A stretch of DNA of 64,000 bases from Mangrovibacterium lignilyticum (GCF_010882175.1 NZ_WKLH01000002.1:620001-684000), one strand, 5' to 3'. Shown: positions 25,592 to 35,866, counted from the first letter of the stretch. Program-made: numbers and translations. Notes: generated by a model from the sequence alone, not told the origin.

Positions 25592-25619
25592 AAACCGCTG
25601 AGAATAATCTCAACGGTTT
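25592..25619 (-). terminator. Terminator of the SusC/SusD/surface-protein operon
   Basis: Arms AAACCGCTGAGA (25592-25603) and TCTCAACGGTTT (25608-25619) pair with one mismatch around a 4-base loop. Read on the minus strand, the hairpin follows the stop at 25684 and is succeeded by a T-rich tract (TTTTTTCTTTCC). Confidence 0.8.
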
Positions 25620-25683
25620 CTCCTATATCAGTTAACAACTCGTCAGTCTGTTCTAGAGTGACTCATCATCATAAATCGAGTTT

Positions 25684-27480
25684 CTATTCATATAACGCTG
25701 GATTACCTTTCGATGCTGAACCACCGGTAATCGTAAAGTCCAGGTTATTCAGATTGGCAAATGTGACAGAAACTGTAGGTCCTGCGAGTGGATTATTCAC
25801 CGTATTTGAGTTTGCACCGTACAATTGAGCTAAAGAAGTTCTTGTAGTCATCGACACTGCATCGGCCGCCTCATTTGTTGACGGGTTAAAGTTGTAGCCA
25901 TTAGCTATCTGTCCGGTCCTTGTTGAATACGAACCATTGCTGATATTGGCAAACAAACAATCTTGCACAAAGATACCACCCGCGTATGATTTTCCCTCAT
26001 AGTTGTAATCTTCAACCAGGAAGATTGGAGCTTCATCAGCAATTGCAATCAAGGTCGTGTTAGAAAGCGTAAACGTACTTCCCAAGGTGTTGTTATTTAA
26101 ATTCTTACCAGCGTCAATTCTCACCAAAGAATTTCCACGTGTATAAACATCACCTTCAATCGTACCACCTTGAGTGGCTACCTTATAAGCTGTTGATCCC
26201 TCGATTGTAATATTTTTAACAGCTGAACACCAATATGGGTTACCTGCCTCAAATTTCGAGTTTACGCCTTCCTCGTCCCATTTTCTGAAGTCAATCAGGC
26301 TACCGTAAATATTTGCAAAAGTCGTATTCGAAATCGTAATACTCTCGAGTCTTTGGTAAGCCTCTTTCGGCGAGTAAATCGCTGATCCGGTATAATTAAC
26401 AACCCAACAATCCTGAATATTGATACCAGTTGCCTCAGCAGGAACACCTTGTTCCACAACATCCATATTGGCACTTTGGAACGTAATGAAGTTTTCTAAC
26501 TCATTATTACCATCGATGTTTAGTCGCATCAAGTTGAGCATACCGCTTTGTTCCTGGTATTCAACAGCCAATTTAATCGTTACAGTAGAAGCTTGCGTAC
26601 CGTCGTAAGACTCAGGTCCCATCAAGTAAATATCGCCGGTAGGCATGGGGCCTGAATATTCGTAATCGGTTGTTTGTTCAGCAGAAAGCGTAATTGCACC
26701 GCCGCTCGACATAAATTCTTCGATAGCCATAGCCAATTCGCTACTGTTGTACACAATTGCTCCACCTGACATTGATGTTTTCAACGTATAGCGGCCAACA
26801 ACTCCGCCGTCCTTATCGATCAGTTCTGCAGTATAACCAGTAAAAGAAACCAACCCTTCAACGGTTATCGAAGTAGAAGAAGAAGGAATCTCCATTTCAA
26901 CAACAACAGCCGTTTCCTCAGCATTCGGATTCAGATCATCTTCATTCGGCGTCACGACAATTTTCTTTGCCACCCCGGCACCAATAGGTTTCCATTTAAA
27001 GGTTGCTGTTGTTGCAGTTGTTGCAACTTTCGTATTACTTCCCACGATGTCGTCAATAACAGACTCGAATGTGATCGTTGCCGCATGCCCCTGAGTTTCG
27101 TTCATATAGGGCATAATTTCCACTTCGTATATTGTTCCGCTCAGGAGTTCTTCATCAACCAGCACACTATAATCATCAACTCCTTCTATGTGAGTAACTT
27201 CTTTGACCGTTGAGATTGGCGTGCCACCTTCTTCAATCAGTCCCTTATAGGTGGTCACTAAATAATGAGTAGCAGGAGTTTCGTCCCGATCTTCCCACGT
27301 ATAAGTTCCCATATTGTACGTGCTTGAGAATTTATCTTGATCAAGCGAATAAGTCAGGTTAATCGGCTGAAAAATGAATACTTCATCCCCTCCGTCTATG
27401 TCATCTTTACAGGCATTAAAGGCCATAGACATACTCAGTACCACCCCAAGAAGTACCAAGTAATTTATAATTTTTTTCAT
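25684..27480 (-). CDS. Surface glycan-binding-type lipoprotein (DUF5123/DUF4957-like)
   Basis: A 598-residue lipoprotein (lipobox AFNAC) in the SusE/SusF position after SusC and SusD. Residues ~35-240 contain two fibronectin-III-like domains. The C-terminal half is a beta-helix-like region (FITFQSANMDVVEQG, GINIQDCWVVNYTGSAIY, ESITISNTTFANIYGSLIDFRKW) of the DUF4957/DUF5123 type found in pectin loci. It probably binds pectic oligosaccharides at the cell surface; it has no recognisable catalytic motif. It starts 51 bases after SusD and is followed by a strong terminator. Confidence 0.8.
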   Translation of the reverse strand: MKKIINYLVLLGVVLSMSMAFNACKDDIDGGDEVFIFQPINLTYSLDQDKFSSTYNMGTYTWEDRDETPATHYLVTTYKGLIEEGGTPISTVKEVTHIEGVDDYSVLVDEELLSGTIYEVEIMPYMNETQGHAATITFESVIDDIVGSNTKVATTATTATFKWKPIGAGVAKKIVVTPNEDDLNPNAEETAVVVEMEIPSSSTSITVEGLVSFTGYTAELIDKDGGVVGRYTLKTSMSGGAIVYNSSELAMAIEEFMSSGGAITLSAEQTTDYEYSGPMPTGDIYLMGPESYDGTQASTVTIKLAVEYQEQSGMLNLMRLNIDGNNELENFITFQSANMDVVEQGVPAEATGINIQDCWVVNYTGSAIYSPKEAYQRLESITISNTTFANIYGSLIDFRKWDEEGVNSKFEAGNPYWCSAVKNITIEGSTAYKVATQGGTIEGDVYTRGNSLVRIDAGKNLNNNTLGSTFTLSNTTLIAIADEAPIFLVEDYNYEGKSYAGGIFVQDCLFANISNGSYSTRTGQIANGYNFNPSTNEAADAVSMTTRTSLAQLYGANSNTVNNPLAGPTVSVTFANLNNLDFTITGGSASKGNPALYE

Positions 27481-27530
27481 ATTCTTATTTTTAAAGAATT
27501 CTGTTCAATAATTTAATTTGAAGCGTAATA

Positions 27531-29525
27531 TTATTCTGCCTGGAAATCAAATGTTCCCGCAGCACCAGTCTCAGTACTCCATCCTTTTGTCTGCACCAAC
27601 CAATCATTTTGGGTAAGCAGGTTTGAACGGAAGCCACTCACATAGTAGTTGTTATTCCATGTAAACACATTCTCTTGCTGCAAGTACTGATCCATATAAT
27701 TGGACAGTTCCGCTTCTTCAAAATTAGCATCATACCAAGCGCCTAAGTCCTCCAATTGACTTTGAAAGTTGGCCGAGTTTGGATCGGCTGCGACTAAGTT
27801 AGCCTCAGCAATCGGATCATCTTTGCCGGAAACAGTACCTGTGTATTTAAGGAAATAACCTCGGCGTGCGCCACCGGCCATTGGCTCTACACCAATCTTG
27901 TTACAGGTATTATTTGTGGTAATCGCTTCGTCTCCTCCATCGTTGAACAACATCCAGCGTTGCATATCCCAGTAGCGTTTACCTTCGTATGCCAACTCAA
28001 CCTGGCGCTCGTATAAAACGGCGTTAAATGCATCCATTTTTCCATTTGGATTATCAATCTCTCCGGCACCTACCCTGTTGCGAACACGATTGATGTATTC
28101 CGCAGCCATGGCTGTATTGCCAACACCTGCGTAACCTTCGGCCATGATTAACAAAAATTCAGCATAACGATATTCCATGATGTTAATTCCCGACAACGAA
28201 TAATTCGTACTGGATGCACTGGCATTTCCAGACATTTTACGCACAAACACGGGGCTCTGAATATTATCATTCTCGCCGGCGAAATAGTTAGTAGAACCCG
28301 ATTGCCACATGTAGGTATATAAGGTGTCTGCAGTATTCTCCTGGTAAGGCCAAATTACCCCGTTAAATGCAAATGTGCGATAAAAACGAGGATCCCTGTT
28401 CAAAAAGAATTTGAAAGAATCGTAACCGTTTCCGGGAGTTGGACGGGAACCGTCAGCCATTGGAAATAGATCAATCATATCGCGGGGAACAGCAACGCCC
28501 CCACTACCACCCTGACTAGCCAGGCGCAAACCATTTTCCCAGTTGTTTTGGTAAGCATTGCTCGAACCGCTTTCCGGGGCATTCAATAATTGAATGACAA
28601 TTGCCTCCATATTACTTGACGCACTGTAAGCATCTTCGCTCAACATTTCTTCCCAATCTTTTACAGAACTTCCATAAAGGCCATAACCTTCAGCCTCCAA
28701 GGCGGTTTCTGCCTCCATACCTGCATTTACAACATCCTGCCATCTGGATGCATCTTCCCAGTTCGGGTTAAACAGCGGACTGGCATAAGTTAACAGCACA
28801 CGAACTTTTTGGGCCAGCGCCGCACAGGAAGTAGGACGTCCATAGTCTGAAGCAGGATCGCTCCAGGTACCGGGAAGCAACTGGGCTGCCATATCCAAAT
28901 CAGAAATAATTTGCGCAACCGTTTCTCCTGTTGTGGAACGAGGAATTTTGATCGATTCATCATCACTTGATGAATTTTGCACACTGGTCACAATTGGAAC
29001 ACCACCATAAACCTTCATCAAGTCGTAATATTGTAAAGCACGCAGATAATACATCTGCCCTTTCACTTCATTTCTGAATTTTTCAGAAAGGTAATCAGCT
29101 CCGTAAGCATCTATCTTCTCCAGAACATCTGTAACGTACCGAATCCGGTCGTACGAATAGTTCGTAACCGAACTGCTCAGGCGGTCAGGACCAATGTATG
29201 ATGGAAACATGGAGTCATCTCCGGTTGAATAGGATGCATTTGTTTGAATCCACTTATACGAAGAAATTCCTCCTCCACGCTCTTCAGTAAGGCGAGACGG
29301 CATATTTGTATAAACTCCGACCAAATTCCGATCAGGCGAAGTAAAACCCGAAAAATAGTAGGTATAAAGTGTCGCCACGTGGCGATTCAGCAAGTTTTCA
29401 CTTTCGTAGATATTATCTCCAAAGCGGTCAATTGGCCCGGCTTCCTTTAAAAAATCTTCACTGCAAGAGTTGAACGCAGTCAGAATAGCCAGCCCTAATG
29501 TTATATGTTTCAGTATATTTTTCAT
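27531..29525 (-). CDS. SusD/RagB-type outer-membrane lipoprotein
   Basis: The glycan-binding lid that works with the SusC pore to import oligosaccharides. I start it at the ATG at 29525 (MKNILKHITLGLAIL), 19 codons after the longest open frame, because this gives a proper signal and lipobox (AFNSCSEDF). About 664 residues. The SusD fold is shown by the TPR-like helices (GQMYYLRALQYYDLMKVYGGVPIV), the mid-region DMIDLFPMADGS and the C-terminal YRYAEFLLIMAEGYA with RQVELAYEGKRYWDM. It starts 43 bases after the stop of its SusC partner. Confidence 0.93.
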   Translation of the reverse strand: MKNILKHITLGLAILTAFNSCSEDFLKEAGPIDRFGDNIYESENLLNRHVATLYTYYFSGFTSPDRNLVGVYTNMPSRLTEERGGGISSYKWIQTNASYSTGDDSMFPSYIGPDRLSSSVTNYSYDRIRYVTDVLEKIDAYGADYLSEKFRNEVKGQMYYLRALQYYDLMKVYGGVPIVTSVQNSSSDDESIKIPRSTTGETVAQIISDLDMAAQLLPGTWSDPASDYGRPTSCAALAQKVRVLLTYASPLFNPNWEDASRWQDVVNAGMEAETALEAEGYGLYGSSVKDWEEMLSEDAYSASSNMEAIVIQLLNAPESGSSNAYQNNWENGLRLASQGGSGGVAVPRDMIDLFPMADGSRPTPGNGYDSFKFFLNRDPRFYRTFAFNGVIWPYQENTADTLYTYMWQSGSTNYFAGENDNIQSPVFVRKMSGNASASSTNYSLSGINIMEYRYAEFLLIMAEGYAGVGNTAMAAEYINRVRNRVGAGEIDNPNGKMDAFNAVLYERQVELAYEGKRYWDMQRWMLFNDGGDEAITTNNTCNKIGVEPMAGGARRGYFLKYTGTVSGKDDPIAEANLVAADPNSANFQSQLEDLGAWYDANFEEAELSNYMDQYLQQENVFTWNNNYYVSGFRSNLLTQNDWLVQTKGWSTETGAAGTFDFQAE

Positions 29526-29568
29526 TTGAATAATCTTTAGTATTAAAATATAATCTTCAATATCCTGA

Positions 29569-32500
29569 TTAGAACTGAACATTTACTCCCAATGACCAGG
29601 AACGTAAAGTCGGATAGCCGGCCGTTGACGAGTCGTACATATTTCGATATTTCTTCGGATATGGATTGTATAAATCCCACAGGTTATATCCAGTCACAAC
29701 AAAGGAAGCTTTATCGACACCGATAGCCTTCATCCAATCTTTTGGTAGATTATAGCTTAAAGACATATTTCTTACAAAGCATCTGAATGTGCCTACTTCC
29801 CAGAAATCTGATTCGTTCAGGTTGCCGGATACAGATGAAATTGGGTAACGCCCAGCCGATGGATTGTTCGGATTATACATATCAGCCCAAAAAATCTCAG
29901 GATTCCAGAAGAAATCATTGGTGTATGATTGTACTCTGTCAATATATCTTACACCTCCCCACGAAGTGCTAATCTGTGTTTTTAGTCCGAATGATTTATA
30001 GTTAAGTCCCAGGTTCGTTACAAACCCATGATGGGCATTTGCTTTTGAAAGCTCGTAGAAATCCTGGCTACCATCTTCACCAATACGACCGTCGGCTTCG
30101 CTCATCGAGCCATCGTCATTGGGTTTACCATAACGGTCCTGGTAAGCCAAGTTACCCAATTGCATTTGACTTTTATCGGTAACACCAAAGTAGTAAGCTC
30201 CATCGCTTCCTGCAGTCGTAGCATTTTGCGACAGGTAGTCCCAATAGCTATCTATATCTCCCTGGGTGCGAAGAATACCATCGCCACCCGAAGTCGCTGT
30301 CCAGGCTTTATAACCGAACGAAGGACGGATGGTTGATTCGCCTTCCTTCATGCTAACATCGGCAGGATACCGATAGTTCGATTCGAAATACTTCACAACC
30401 TTGTTGTTACTGCGTCCCCAGTTAACACCAATGCTATAGCGCAATTCGGAACCAATTTTATCGCTCCATTGTATCTGTGCTTCATATCCCCAGGCATCAA
30501 TCGCGCTGTAGTTTTGTTCCGTGAAGGCTCCTCCTGTTGTAATCGGAGATCCCAGCTGTGCACTCATCACTGTCAACATATCTCGCGACATATCGTAGTA
30601 AAAATCAAAGCCCAGCGTCAGACGATCGTCCAGCACGCTTGCATCAATACCAAAGTTATTTTTGTAGGTTTTATCCCACTTAACATCCGGGTTAGGAGAT
30701 TTCCCAGGCTTTAAACCTTCGACTTTGTTACCTCCGTCTTCGCCAAACCCTGTACCACCGTCTGAAGTATAATCATACTGTTGCAACCAAAGCCATGCAC
30801 GTATATTATCCTTACCGGTAACACCAAGCGAATAACGAATTTTTAAATAATCAACCCAAGGCAGTGCATTTTCAAACCACGATTCCTCAGACATGACCCA
30901 ACCTAAAGAAAGGGAAGGAAATGTCCCCCAATAGTTATCCGGGGCAAATTTTGTAGAGGCATCGCTACGAATAAGGAATGACGCCAAATACCTGTTTTTG
31001 TAAGAGTAGTTCACACGACCAATGTATGACATCGAGGCATTTTGATATCTCATGACATAGGACCCATCCTGAATATCACCGGCAGTAGAACTACCCCCTA
31101 AATAGGGATCATCCGGGTTGGAATAGATCTTACGCTGACTGCTTCGGTATCCTTTGGAACGTTCTATTGCCCCCATCGCAGAGATAGTATGTTCGCCGAA
31201 TGAACCCGAATAATTGACGTAAAAGTTGTATTGGTCTCTTTTGTTATATTGGGTATCATAAAGAATCTCCAAATCATCACCCCCATTATTTGTTGCCGAT
31301 ACAAAACTGGCATCAGGGTCGTACAGGTGGTGGTTAACCTGATTTGTATTTTCCTGGTACAACAACTCTACAGGAAGTGCGACCTGGTCGCCCTCGGTGT
31401 AGCTTTGCTGAATGCTGTAGGTTCCTTTCACCGATAAGCCTTTGATAAAAGGCACTTCATATTCCAACCCGAAATTAGCATTATAAGACATTGACTCTTC
31501 AATGGATTTGGAACCCGAAGCCTCATTTGCAAAATAGTTCCATCCCGCCATGCTCGATTTCGAGTTGACCGAAGATGCCGTAGTCGCAATCGTCGTTCCC
31601 ATTAGCGGAGAGAAAAAGTAGTTATCGTCTTCATACGCTACTTCCCATGGGATATGCGTTGGCATGTGCAAAAGAACGGCGTAATCACTTCTCGTCCCTG
31701 TAGCATAACCATTCCTGATATTTGCGCTGGCTTTTGTGTACGAACGTTCCAGATTTCCCTTGTTTGCACTAAGGTTTGCATTCAATTTTAAGCCATCTGC
31801 AACTTTCACCGTTACATTTGAACGGAAGTTATAGCGTTGATAGTCCTGCGACCCCAGGTTTGCTCCCTGATCAAAAACAGACATCCCTGCATAATAGGTC
31901 GCATTGTCTGAACCGCCGCTAACCCCTACCGAGTGTCTTTGTGTCATACTCGCCTTCCAGGCTTCGTCAAGCCAGTTGTAATTGGCGCGGGACATATCGT
32001 AGATCTCGTTAATCGAGTAAAGGTCATTTACTTCCGCGTCGCCGGTAATATCCACGAGCGTATTCCAGTAATTACCGTATTCTTCTCCGCTTAAAACTTT
32101 ACCGTGGCTGATTGCATCGTTATAGGTAACTTGCCCGGAATAAGTAATTTTTGCAACTCCTCGCTTTCCTCTTTTCGTTGTAACAATGATAGCACCTTGC
32201 GCCGCACGAGCTCCGTAAATTGCAGCACTCGCATCCTTAAGCACTGTTATATTTTCGATCTCAGAAGGGTCCAGCATATTAAACTGTTCCAAGGTTGGAA
32301 GGCCGGTATTGGCATCCAATTGCATCACATCGTCAATGATTACAAGAGGAACTGAAGTACCTCCGTCTTTCGACAGACTAAAAGTCTGGCGAATGCTCAC
32401 ATCAGCCGATTCACCCGGCCGACTGGAAACATTGCTGATATTAAGCCCGGGAATTACCCCTTGCAATGATTCCGACAAATTTGAAACCGGAAGTTCGGAA

Positions 32501-33219
32501 ATTTCCTGCGCTGATACAGTAGCGACAGCAGCAGTAAGAGCTCCTTTAGTTTGTGTTCCGTATCCTACAGCAACAACTTCTTCAAGTGCAATATTTCCGG
32601 AGGCCATTGTAACATTAATGGAAGTTCTCCCTTTTACCGAAATCGTTTGAGTTTCCATTCCGATAAACGAAAATATAATAGAACCGTCGGCAGGAACTTG
32701 TGCGAGCGAATATTTACCGTTGACATCGGTTATCGTTCCGTTTGTTGTTCCTGCGATAACAACTGTAACGCCGGGAAGCGGGCCAGTATCGTCTCTGACT
32801 ACCCCCGATACAGTAATAACGTCTTCAGATTGCATTGTAGCCGAAGGTGAGTCAGCCGACACAATAACGATCTTATTACCGGAAGCAAGATTGTATTCAA
32901 GGTTTTGTCCTGCAAGAACCTCGCTCAGAACGGTCTCAATTGATGCATTCTCTGCCTCAATGCTTACCAATTCATCAAAATTCACATCATTACTTTCGTA
33001 AATAAACTGATAACCTGTGCTCTCTTCAATTCTGTGTAGAATGGTTGACAACTTCTCATTTGAAGCTTCGATAGTAATTGTTGAAGCAAGAGTGCCAACC
33101 GATGCTGTAGCTTGTACATGTGTAAATAACATGAAAGCAAACAGCAGACACGTCATTTTCGCCGGAAAAGGTAGTCTCCCAAAACCCGGAGCTAACTTAG
33201 AATAAAGACCTTTTCTCAT
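29569..33219 (-). CDS. SusC/RagA-type TonB-dependent transporter with STN domain
   Basis: A 1216-residue outer-membrane importer energised by TonB. After the signal (to ~38) comes an STN signalling domain (~48-100; TITIEASNEKLSTILHRIEE). A carboxypeptidase-like beta-sandwich (~130-210) follows, then the plug (~225-340; SLQGVIPGLNISN, VLKDASAAIYGARAAQGAIIVTTKRG) and the beta-barrel ending SWSLGVNVQF. The STN domain normally contacts a FecR-type anti-sigma factor, but none is beside this gene. The upstream region (33220-33731) holds two palindromic operators. Confidence 0.95.
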   Translation of the reverse strand: MRKGLYSKLAPGFGRLPFPAKMTCLLFAFMLFTHVQATASVGTLASTITIEASNEKLSTILHRIEESTGYQFIYESNDVNFDELVSIEAENASIETVLSEVLAGQNLEYNLASGNKIVIVSADSPSATMQSEDVITVSGVVRDDTGPLPGVTVVIAGTTNGTITDVNGKYSLAQVPADGSIIFSFIGMETQTISVKGRTSINVTMASGNIALEEVVAVGYGTQTKGALTAAVATVSAQEISELPVSNLSESLQGVIPGLNISNVSSRPGESADVSIRQTFSLSKDGGTSVPLVIIDDVMQLDANTGLPTLEQFNMLDPSEIENITVLKDASAAIYGARAAQGAIIVTTKRGKRGVAKITYSGQVTYNDAISHGKVLSGEEYGNYWNTLVDITGDAEVNDLYSINEIYDMSRANYNWLDEAWKASMTQRHSVGVSGGSDNATYYAGMSVFDQGANLGSQDYQRYNFRSNVTVKVADGLKLNANLSANKGNLERSYTKASANIRNGYATGTRSDYAVLLHMPTHIPWEVAYEDDNYFFSPLMGTTIATTASSVNSKSSMAGWNYFANEASGSKSIEESMSYNANFGLEYEVPFIKGLSVKGTYSIQQSYTEGDQVALPVELLYQENTNQVNHHLYDPDASFVSATNNGGDDLEILYDTQYNKRDQYNFYVNYSGSFGEHTISAMGAIERSKGYRSSQRKIYSNPDDPYLGGSSTAGDIQDGSYVMRYQNASMSYIGRVNYSYKNRYLASFLIRSDASTKFAPDNYWGTFPSLSLGWVMSEESWFENALPWVDYLKIRYSLGVTGKDNIRAWLWLQQYDYTSDGGTGFGEDGGNKVEGLKPGKSPNPDVKWDKTYKNNFGIDASVLDDRLTLGFDFYYDMSRDMLTVMSAQLGSPITTGGAFTEQNYSAIDAWGYEAQIQWSDKIGSELRYSIGVNWGRSNNKVVKYFESNYRYPADVSMKEGESTIRPSFGYKAWTATSGGDGILRTQGDIDSYWDYLSQNATTAGSDGAYYFGVTDKSQMQLGNLAYQDRYGKPNDDGSMSEADGRIGEDGSQDFYELSKANAHHGFVTNLGLNYKSFGLKTQISTSWGGVRYIDRVQSYTNDFFWNPEIFWADMYNPNNPSAGRYPISSVSGNLNESDFWEVGTFRCFVRNMSLSYNLPKDWMKAIGVDKASFVVTGYNLWDLYNPYPKKYRNMYDSSTAGYPTLRSWSLGVNVQF

Positions 33220-33356
33220 AAAATTTTGTGGTTTAAATTAGTAATTATCGTGTTCATATTAGTTAAATAGTGCTGGTTTGAGAATGCAACAACTTTTCCT
33301 AAACTTCCATCGTCTTTACAACCAGCGACCTCTTCATTCGGCCAAGTAGTAATCAA

Positions 33357-33372
33357 ATGGAAACGTTTACAT
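33357..33372. promoter_or_regulatory. Palindromic operator copy 2 (susC proximal)
   Basis: ATGGAAACGTTTACAT, one mismatch from ATGTAAACGTTTACAT. It lies 138 bases before the susC start. Confidence 0.68.
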
Positions 33373-33555
33373 GGAATGCCAGTCAGGTTTTTATTTTGTG
33401 ATTGCAACAACTCTGAGCTAACCTGGAGTAAAGATTTGTTTTCGTAGAACTCTAATATTTAAAGCATTGTACACTTTAACTATTGTTTTCAATAAGCACC
33501 TCTTAACTCTAAGTCAGCATCAGGTTTGAAATCGGATAACACTCCATCATGCAGT

Positions 33556-33563
33556 CAAAAGTA
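33556..33563 (-). promoter_or_regulatory. Candidate -7 box of the susC operon
   Basis: On the minus strand the sequence is TACTTTTG, matching TAnnTTTG. An operator palindrome begins 10 bases upstream, the same arrangement as at the pectate lyase operon. Confidence 0.45.
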
Positions 33564-33573
33564 ATAAAAAATA

Positions 33574-33589
33574 ATGGTAACGTTTACAT
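33574..33589. promoter_or_regulatory. Palindromic operator copy 3 (susC distal)
   Basis: ATGGTAACGTTTACAT, two mismatches from the shared palindrome. It sits in the -33 region of the candidate susC promoter. Confidence 0.65.
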
Positions 33590-33731
33590 TAAATTTCAAA
33601 AAATATAATAACTCGTGCAAAACTGGCTACAATAACCTAAAATACAACTAATTGACAAAATACAAAGAATATTATCAAACCTGTTCCACACGACATTAAC
33701 TTTCAAAATCACGTAATAACATGGCACAAAA

Positions 33732-33757
33732 AAAAGCAAGCCCGGAGGCTTGCTTTT
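33732..33757 (-). terminator. Terminator of the Ig-like lipoprotein gene
   Basis: A perfect 11-base stem, AAAAGCAAGCC (33732-33742) and GGCTTGCTTTT (33747-33757), with loop CGGA. On the minus strand it lies 22 bases past the stop and runs into a T tract. It separates this gene from the susC operon. Confidence 0.9.
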
Positions 33758-33779
33758 ATATTATTTGTATGTGATCAGA

Positions 33780-35684
33780 TTAGTTAACAACAACCGTCAT
33801 TTGAGCAGTGTTACCCTCGCTGTCTGTGATCGTAATGATAGCAGTTCCGGAAGCAACACCAGTAACAGTTAATCCATCGACAGTGGCAATAGCTTCGTCG
33901 CTTGAAGTCGCAGAAGCAAAAGTTGCACCTTCAACTTCAGATTTAAACGTAATGTCAAGTGTACCAGCAACATCAACACCGTTGTTATTAAATTGCCAAT
34001 AGTTATCAGCGTAAGAAAGGGCTGCGAGAACACCATCTTCATACTTTTGGCCAGATGGAGCTTCAGCATAAACTACTGATTTACCGTTTTCAGTGAAATT
34101 AATCACACCTTGATCAGATATTGATGCGATATTCGTATCAGACATTCTGAAAGTAATATTGCCTTCGTCTCCTGGCACATTGGTGTAGAACATCACTTGT
34201 ACATTTGCATCGTTAATAGCAGTCGCATCGGCGTATTTCATACGAACCTGAGCACGGTTTTTAACTTCTTTATTCGCCTTCGTATTATAAGTTTTCTCGT
34301 AACTCTCACCATCGGAAGTATTAAGAACTACCGTGTAAGCATCCTCAGAATATGGAAGATCGTAGAATGAGATATATTTGAATTCACCATTTTTACCATC
34401 TGCCGGATCAATTTTTTCATGAACATATGCCGCTGTAAGCGCAGCAGCTTCATCGAATGTCGGAGTCACATAAGGAGCGTCCGCGTTAATATAGGAATAT
34501 TCATAAACTGTCTTGTCTTGACTCCATGCACCAATCTCAGCAAGGACGTTACCGGCAGCATCTTTAACTTGCACGGATGAAATATCTTCATAAGTCACAC
34601 CATTTCCAATCTGGATACGATCAGTGATTCTACGACACTCAGCCATGCTGTTTTGTGCAGAAGAAGCATCTCCATACCAAACAGACTCATTTTTAGATGC
34701 CTGTATTCCTGAAATTGGACTTGGCATCGTTGTATTGGTAGAGTCTAACACAGTACCCGAGGCATCAACAATATCGAACCAGTAAGACTCGTTTGAAATA
34801 AGAGCTGAAACTGTTACAGCAGTATCTGCTACAATAGAACCTACTTCTGCATAGCTAACTGCATCGCCTCTGACGTAATATCCACCATCTACGATAGGGG
34901 CACCACGCAAATAAACATTTACACCTGCTGGCACAATACCACTGTTAACACAGGCAATATCCCAGTCGAAAGAAATTGTAGTAAGCGTTCTGTCTGTAGT
35001 GGCAAACTGATCGTGAACTGTTGGATTTTTCCATACTGGATCTTCTGATCCCTCAACTGTAATTTTCACCTGAACAGTCACCCCGGCTTTGAACTTATCG
35101 CTTCTTCCGGTAGGTTTCATAATAAAAGACCCATTTGTATAATCGGGCAAGAAAAAGAAGTCGATGGCATTTTTATCAGCCTCAAGATCACCTCCTAAGA
35201 GCGTAACCTCTCCTGCTTCATCATAAACAACAACATCAGTAACGGTCATCTTTTCAGTATCCCAGGTATACTCAACTGAACCGTTAAGCAAACGAAGCTC
35301 TGTAAACGTTGGAGCAGGTTCAGCAGCGATAACTTCCACAGGAATAGTTACTTTAAGACCAGAAGAAGTTCCTGATACCGATACAGTTGTATTTCCACCC
35401 CCTACAGCTGTAACAACACCTGTATTGCTGACACTGGCCACAAGAGGATCAGCTGAAGTGAATGTGTAATTTTCCGTAAAAGCTTCACCATCTTTAGTGG
35501 TTGACGCAGTGATCGTTTCAGTAACAACATCTCCATCGTTCATGTCTAAGCTAATGGACGTAACATTTGTTGTCATTAGGTAAACCGGTTCTGCCACCTC
35601 GTCGTCCTTACATGACACCGCGATAACCCCAAGGATTAAAGCAAGAACTGGCAACCATCTTAGATTTGAAAACGTTTTCTTCAT
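33780..35684 (-). CDS. Surface lipoprotein with bacterial Ig-like repeats
   Basis: A lipoprotein of about 634 residues, started at the ATG at 35684 (MKKTFSNLRW); the longer frame to 35714 adds only a non-signal leader. Lipobox IAVSC. Residues ~35-120 and the last ~150 residues contain BIG2-type Ig-like domains (SNTGVVTAVGGGNTTVSVSG; SDQGVINFTENGKSVVYA; GLTVTGVASGTAIITITD). The middle has further beta-sandwich regions. No catalytic motif. It is transcribed alone, with its own promoter and terminator, just upstream of the susC operon. A role as an extra surface glycan-binding or adhesion protein is likely but unproven. Confidence 0.75.
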   Translation of the reverse strand: MKKTFSNLRWLPVLALILGVIAVSCKDDEVAEPVYLMTTNVTSISLDMNDGDVVTETITASTTKDGEAFTENYTFTSADPLVASVSNTGVVTAVGGGNTTVSVSGTSSGLKVTIPVEVIAAEPAPTFTELRLLNGSVEYTWDTEKMTVTDVVVYDEAGEVTLLGGDLEADKNAIDFFFLPDYTNGSFIMKPTGRSDKFKAGVTVQVKITVEGSEDPVWKNPTVHDQFATTDRTLTTISFDWDIACVNSGIVPAGVNVYLRGAPIVDGGYYVRGDAVSYAEVGSIVADTAVTVSALISNESYWFDIVDASGTVLDSTNTTMPSPISGIQASKNESVWYGDASSAQNSMAECRRITDRIQIGNGVTYEDISSVQVKDAAGNVLAEIGAWSQDKTVYEYSYINADAPYVTPTFDEAAALTAAYVHEKIDPADGKNGEFKYISFYDLPYSEDAYTVVLNTSDGESYEKTYNTKANKEVKNRAQVRMKYADATAINDANVQVMFYTNVPGDEGNITFRMSDTNIASISDQGVINFTENGKSVVYAEAPSGQKYEDGVLAALSYADNYWQFNNNGVDVAGTLDITFKSEVEGATFASATSSDEAIATVDGLTVTGVASGTAIITITDSEGNTAQMTVVVN

Positions 35685-35741
35685 AAGTTGATAAATTTTA
35701 ATATTAGAAATCAATAGTTAATTGTGATCTAGTTTGGATTA

Positions 35742-35773
35742 CAAACGTAAACAGAAGAATTTAATGCTGCAAG
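35742..35773 (-). promoter_or_regulatory. Promoter of the Ig-like lipoprotein gene
   Basis: On the minus strand a -7 box TACGTTTG (35742-35749) is preceded after 20 bases by CTTG (35770-35773), close to the -33 TTTG. The -7 box is 57 bases before the start codon. Confidence 0.55.
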
Positions 35774-35866
35774 CATTTTGCCGGATAATTTAAGATATTG
35801 AAAAGCCTAAATAACAGTTAGTTTCAACAAAACAAGAGCTAACAATCTAATTATCCGAAAGATATA

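Larger units (their letters stand above)
33220..33731. other. Gene-free control region upstream of the first susC
   Basis: About 510 AT-rich bases without a gene. It contains two operator palindromes (33357-33372 and 33574-33589) and a minus-strand -7 box (33556-33563). The leader from that box to susC would be about 330 bases. Confidence 0.6.

Noticed and set aside
29526-29582. Upstream extension of the first SusD
   Set aside because: The extension would overlap the end of susC and lacks a signal peptide; the ATG at 29525 gives a proper lipoprotein signal.
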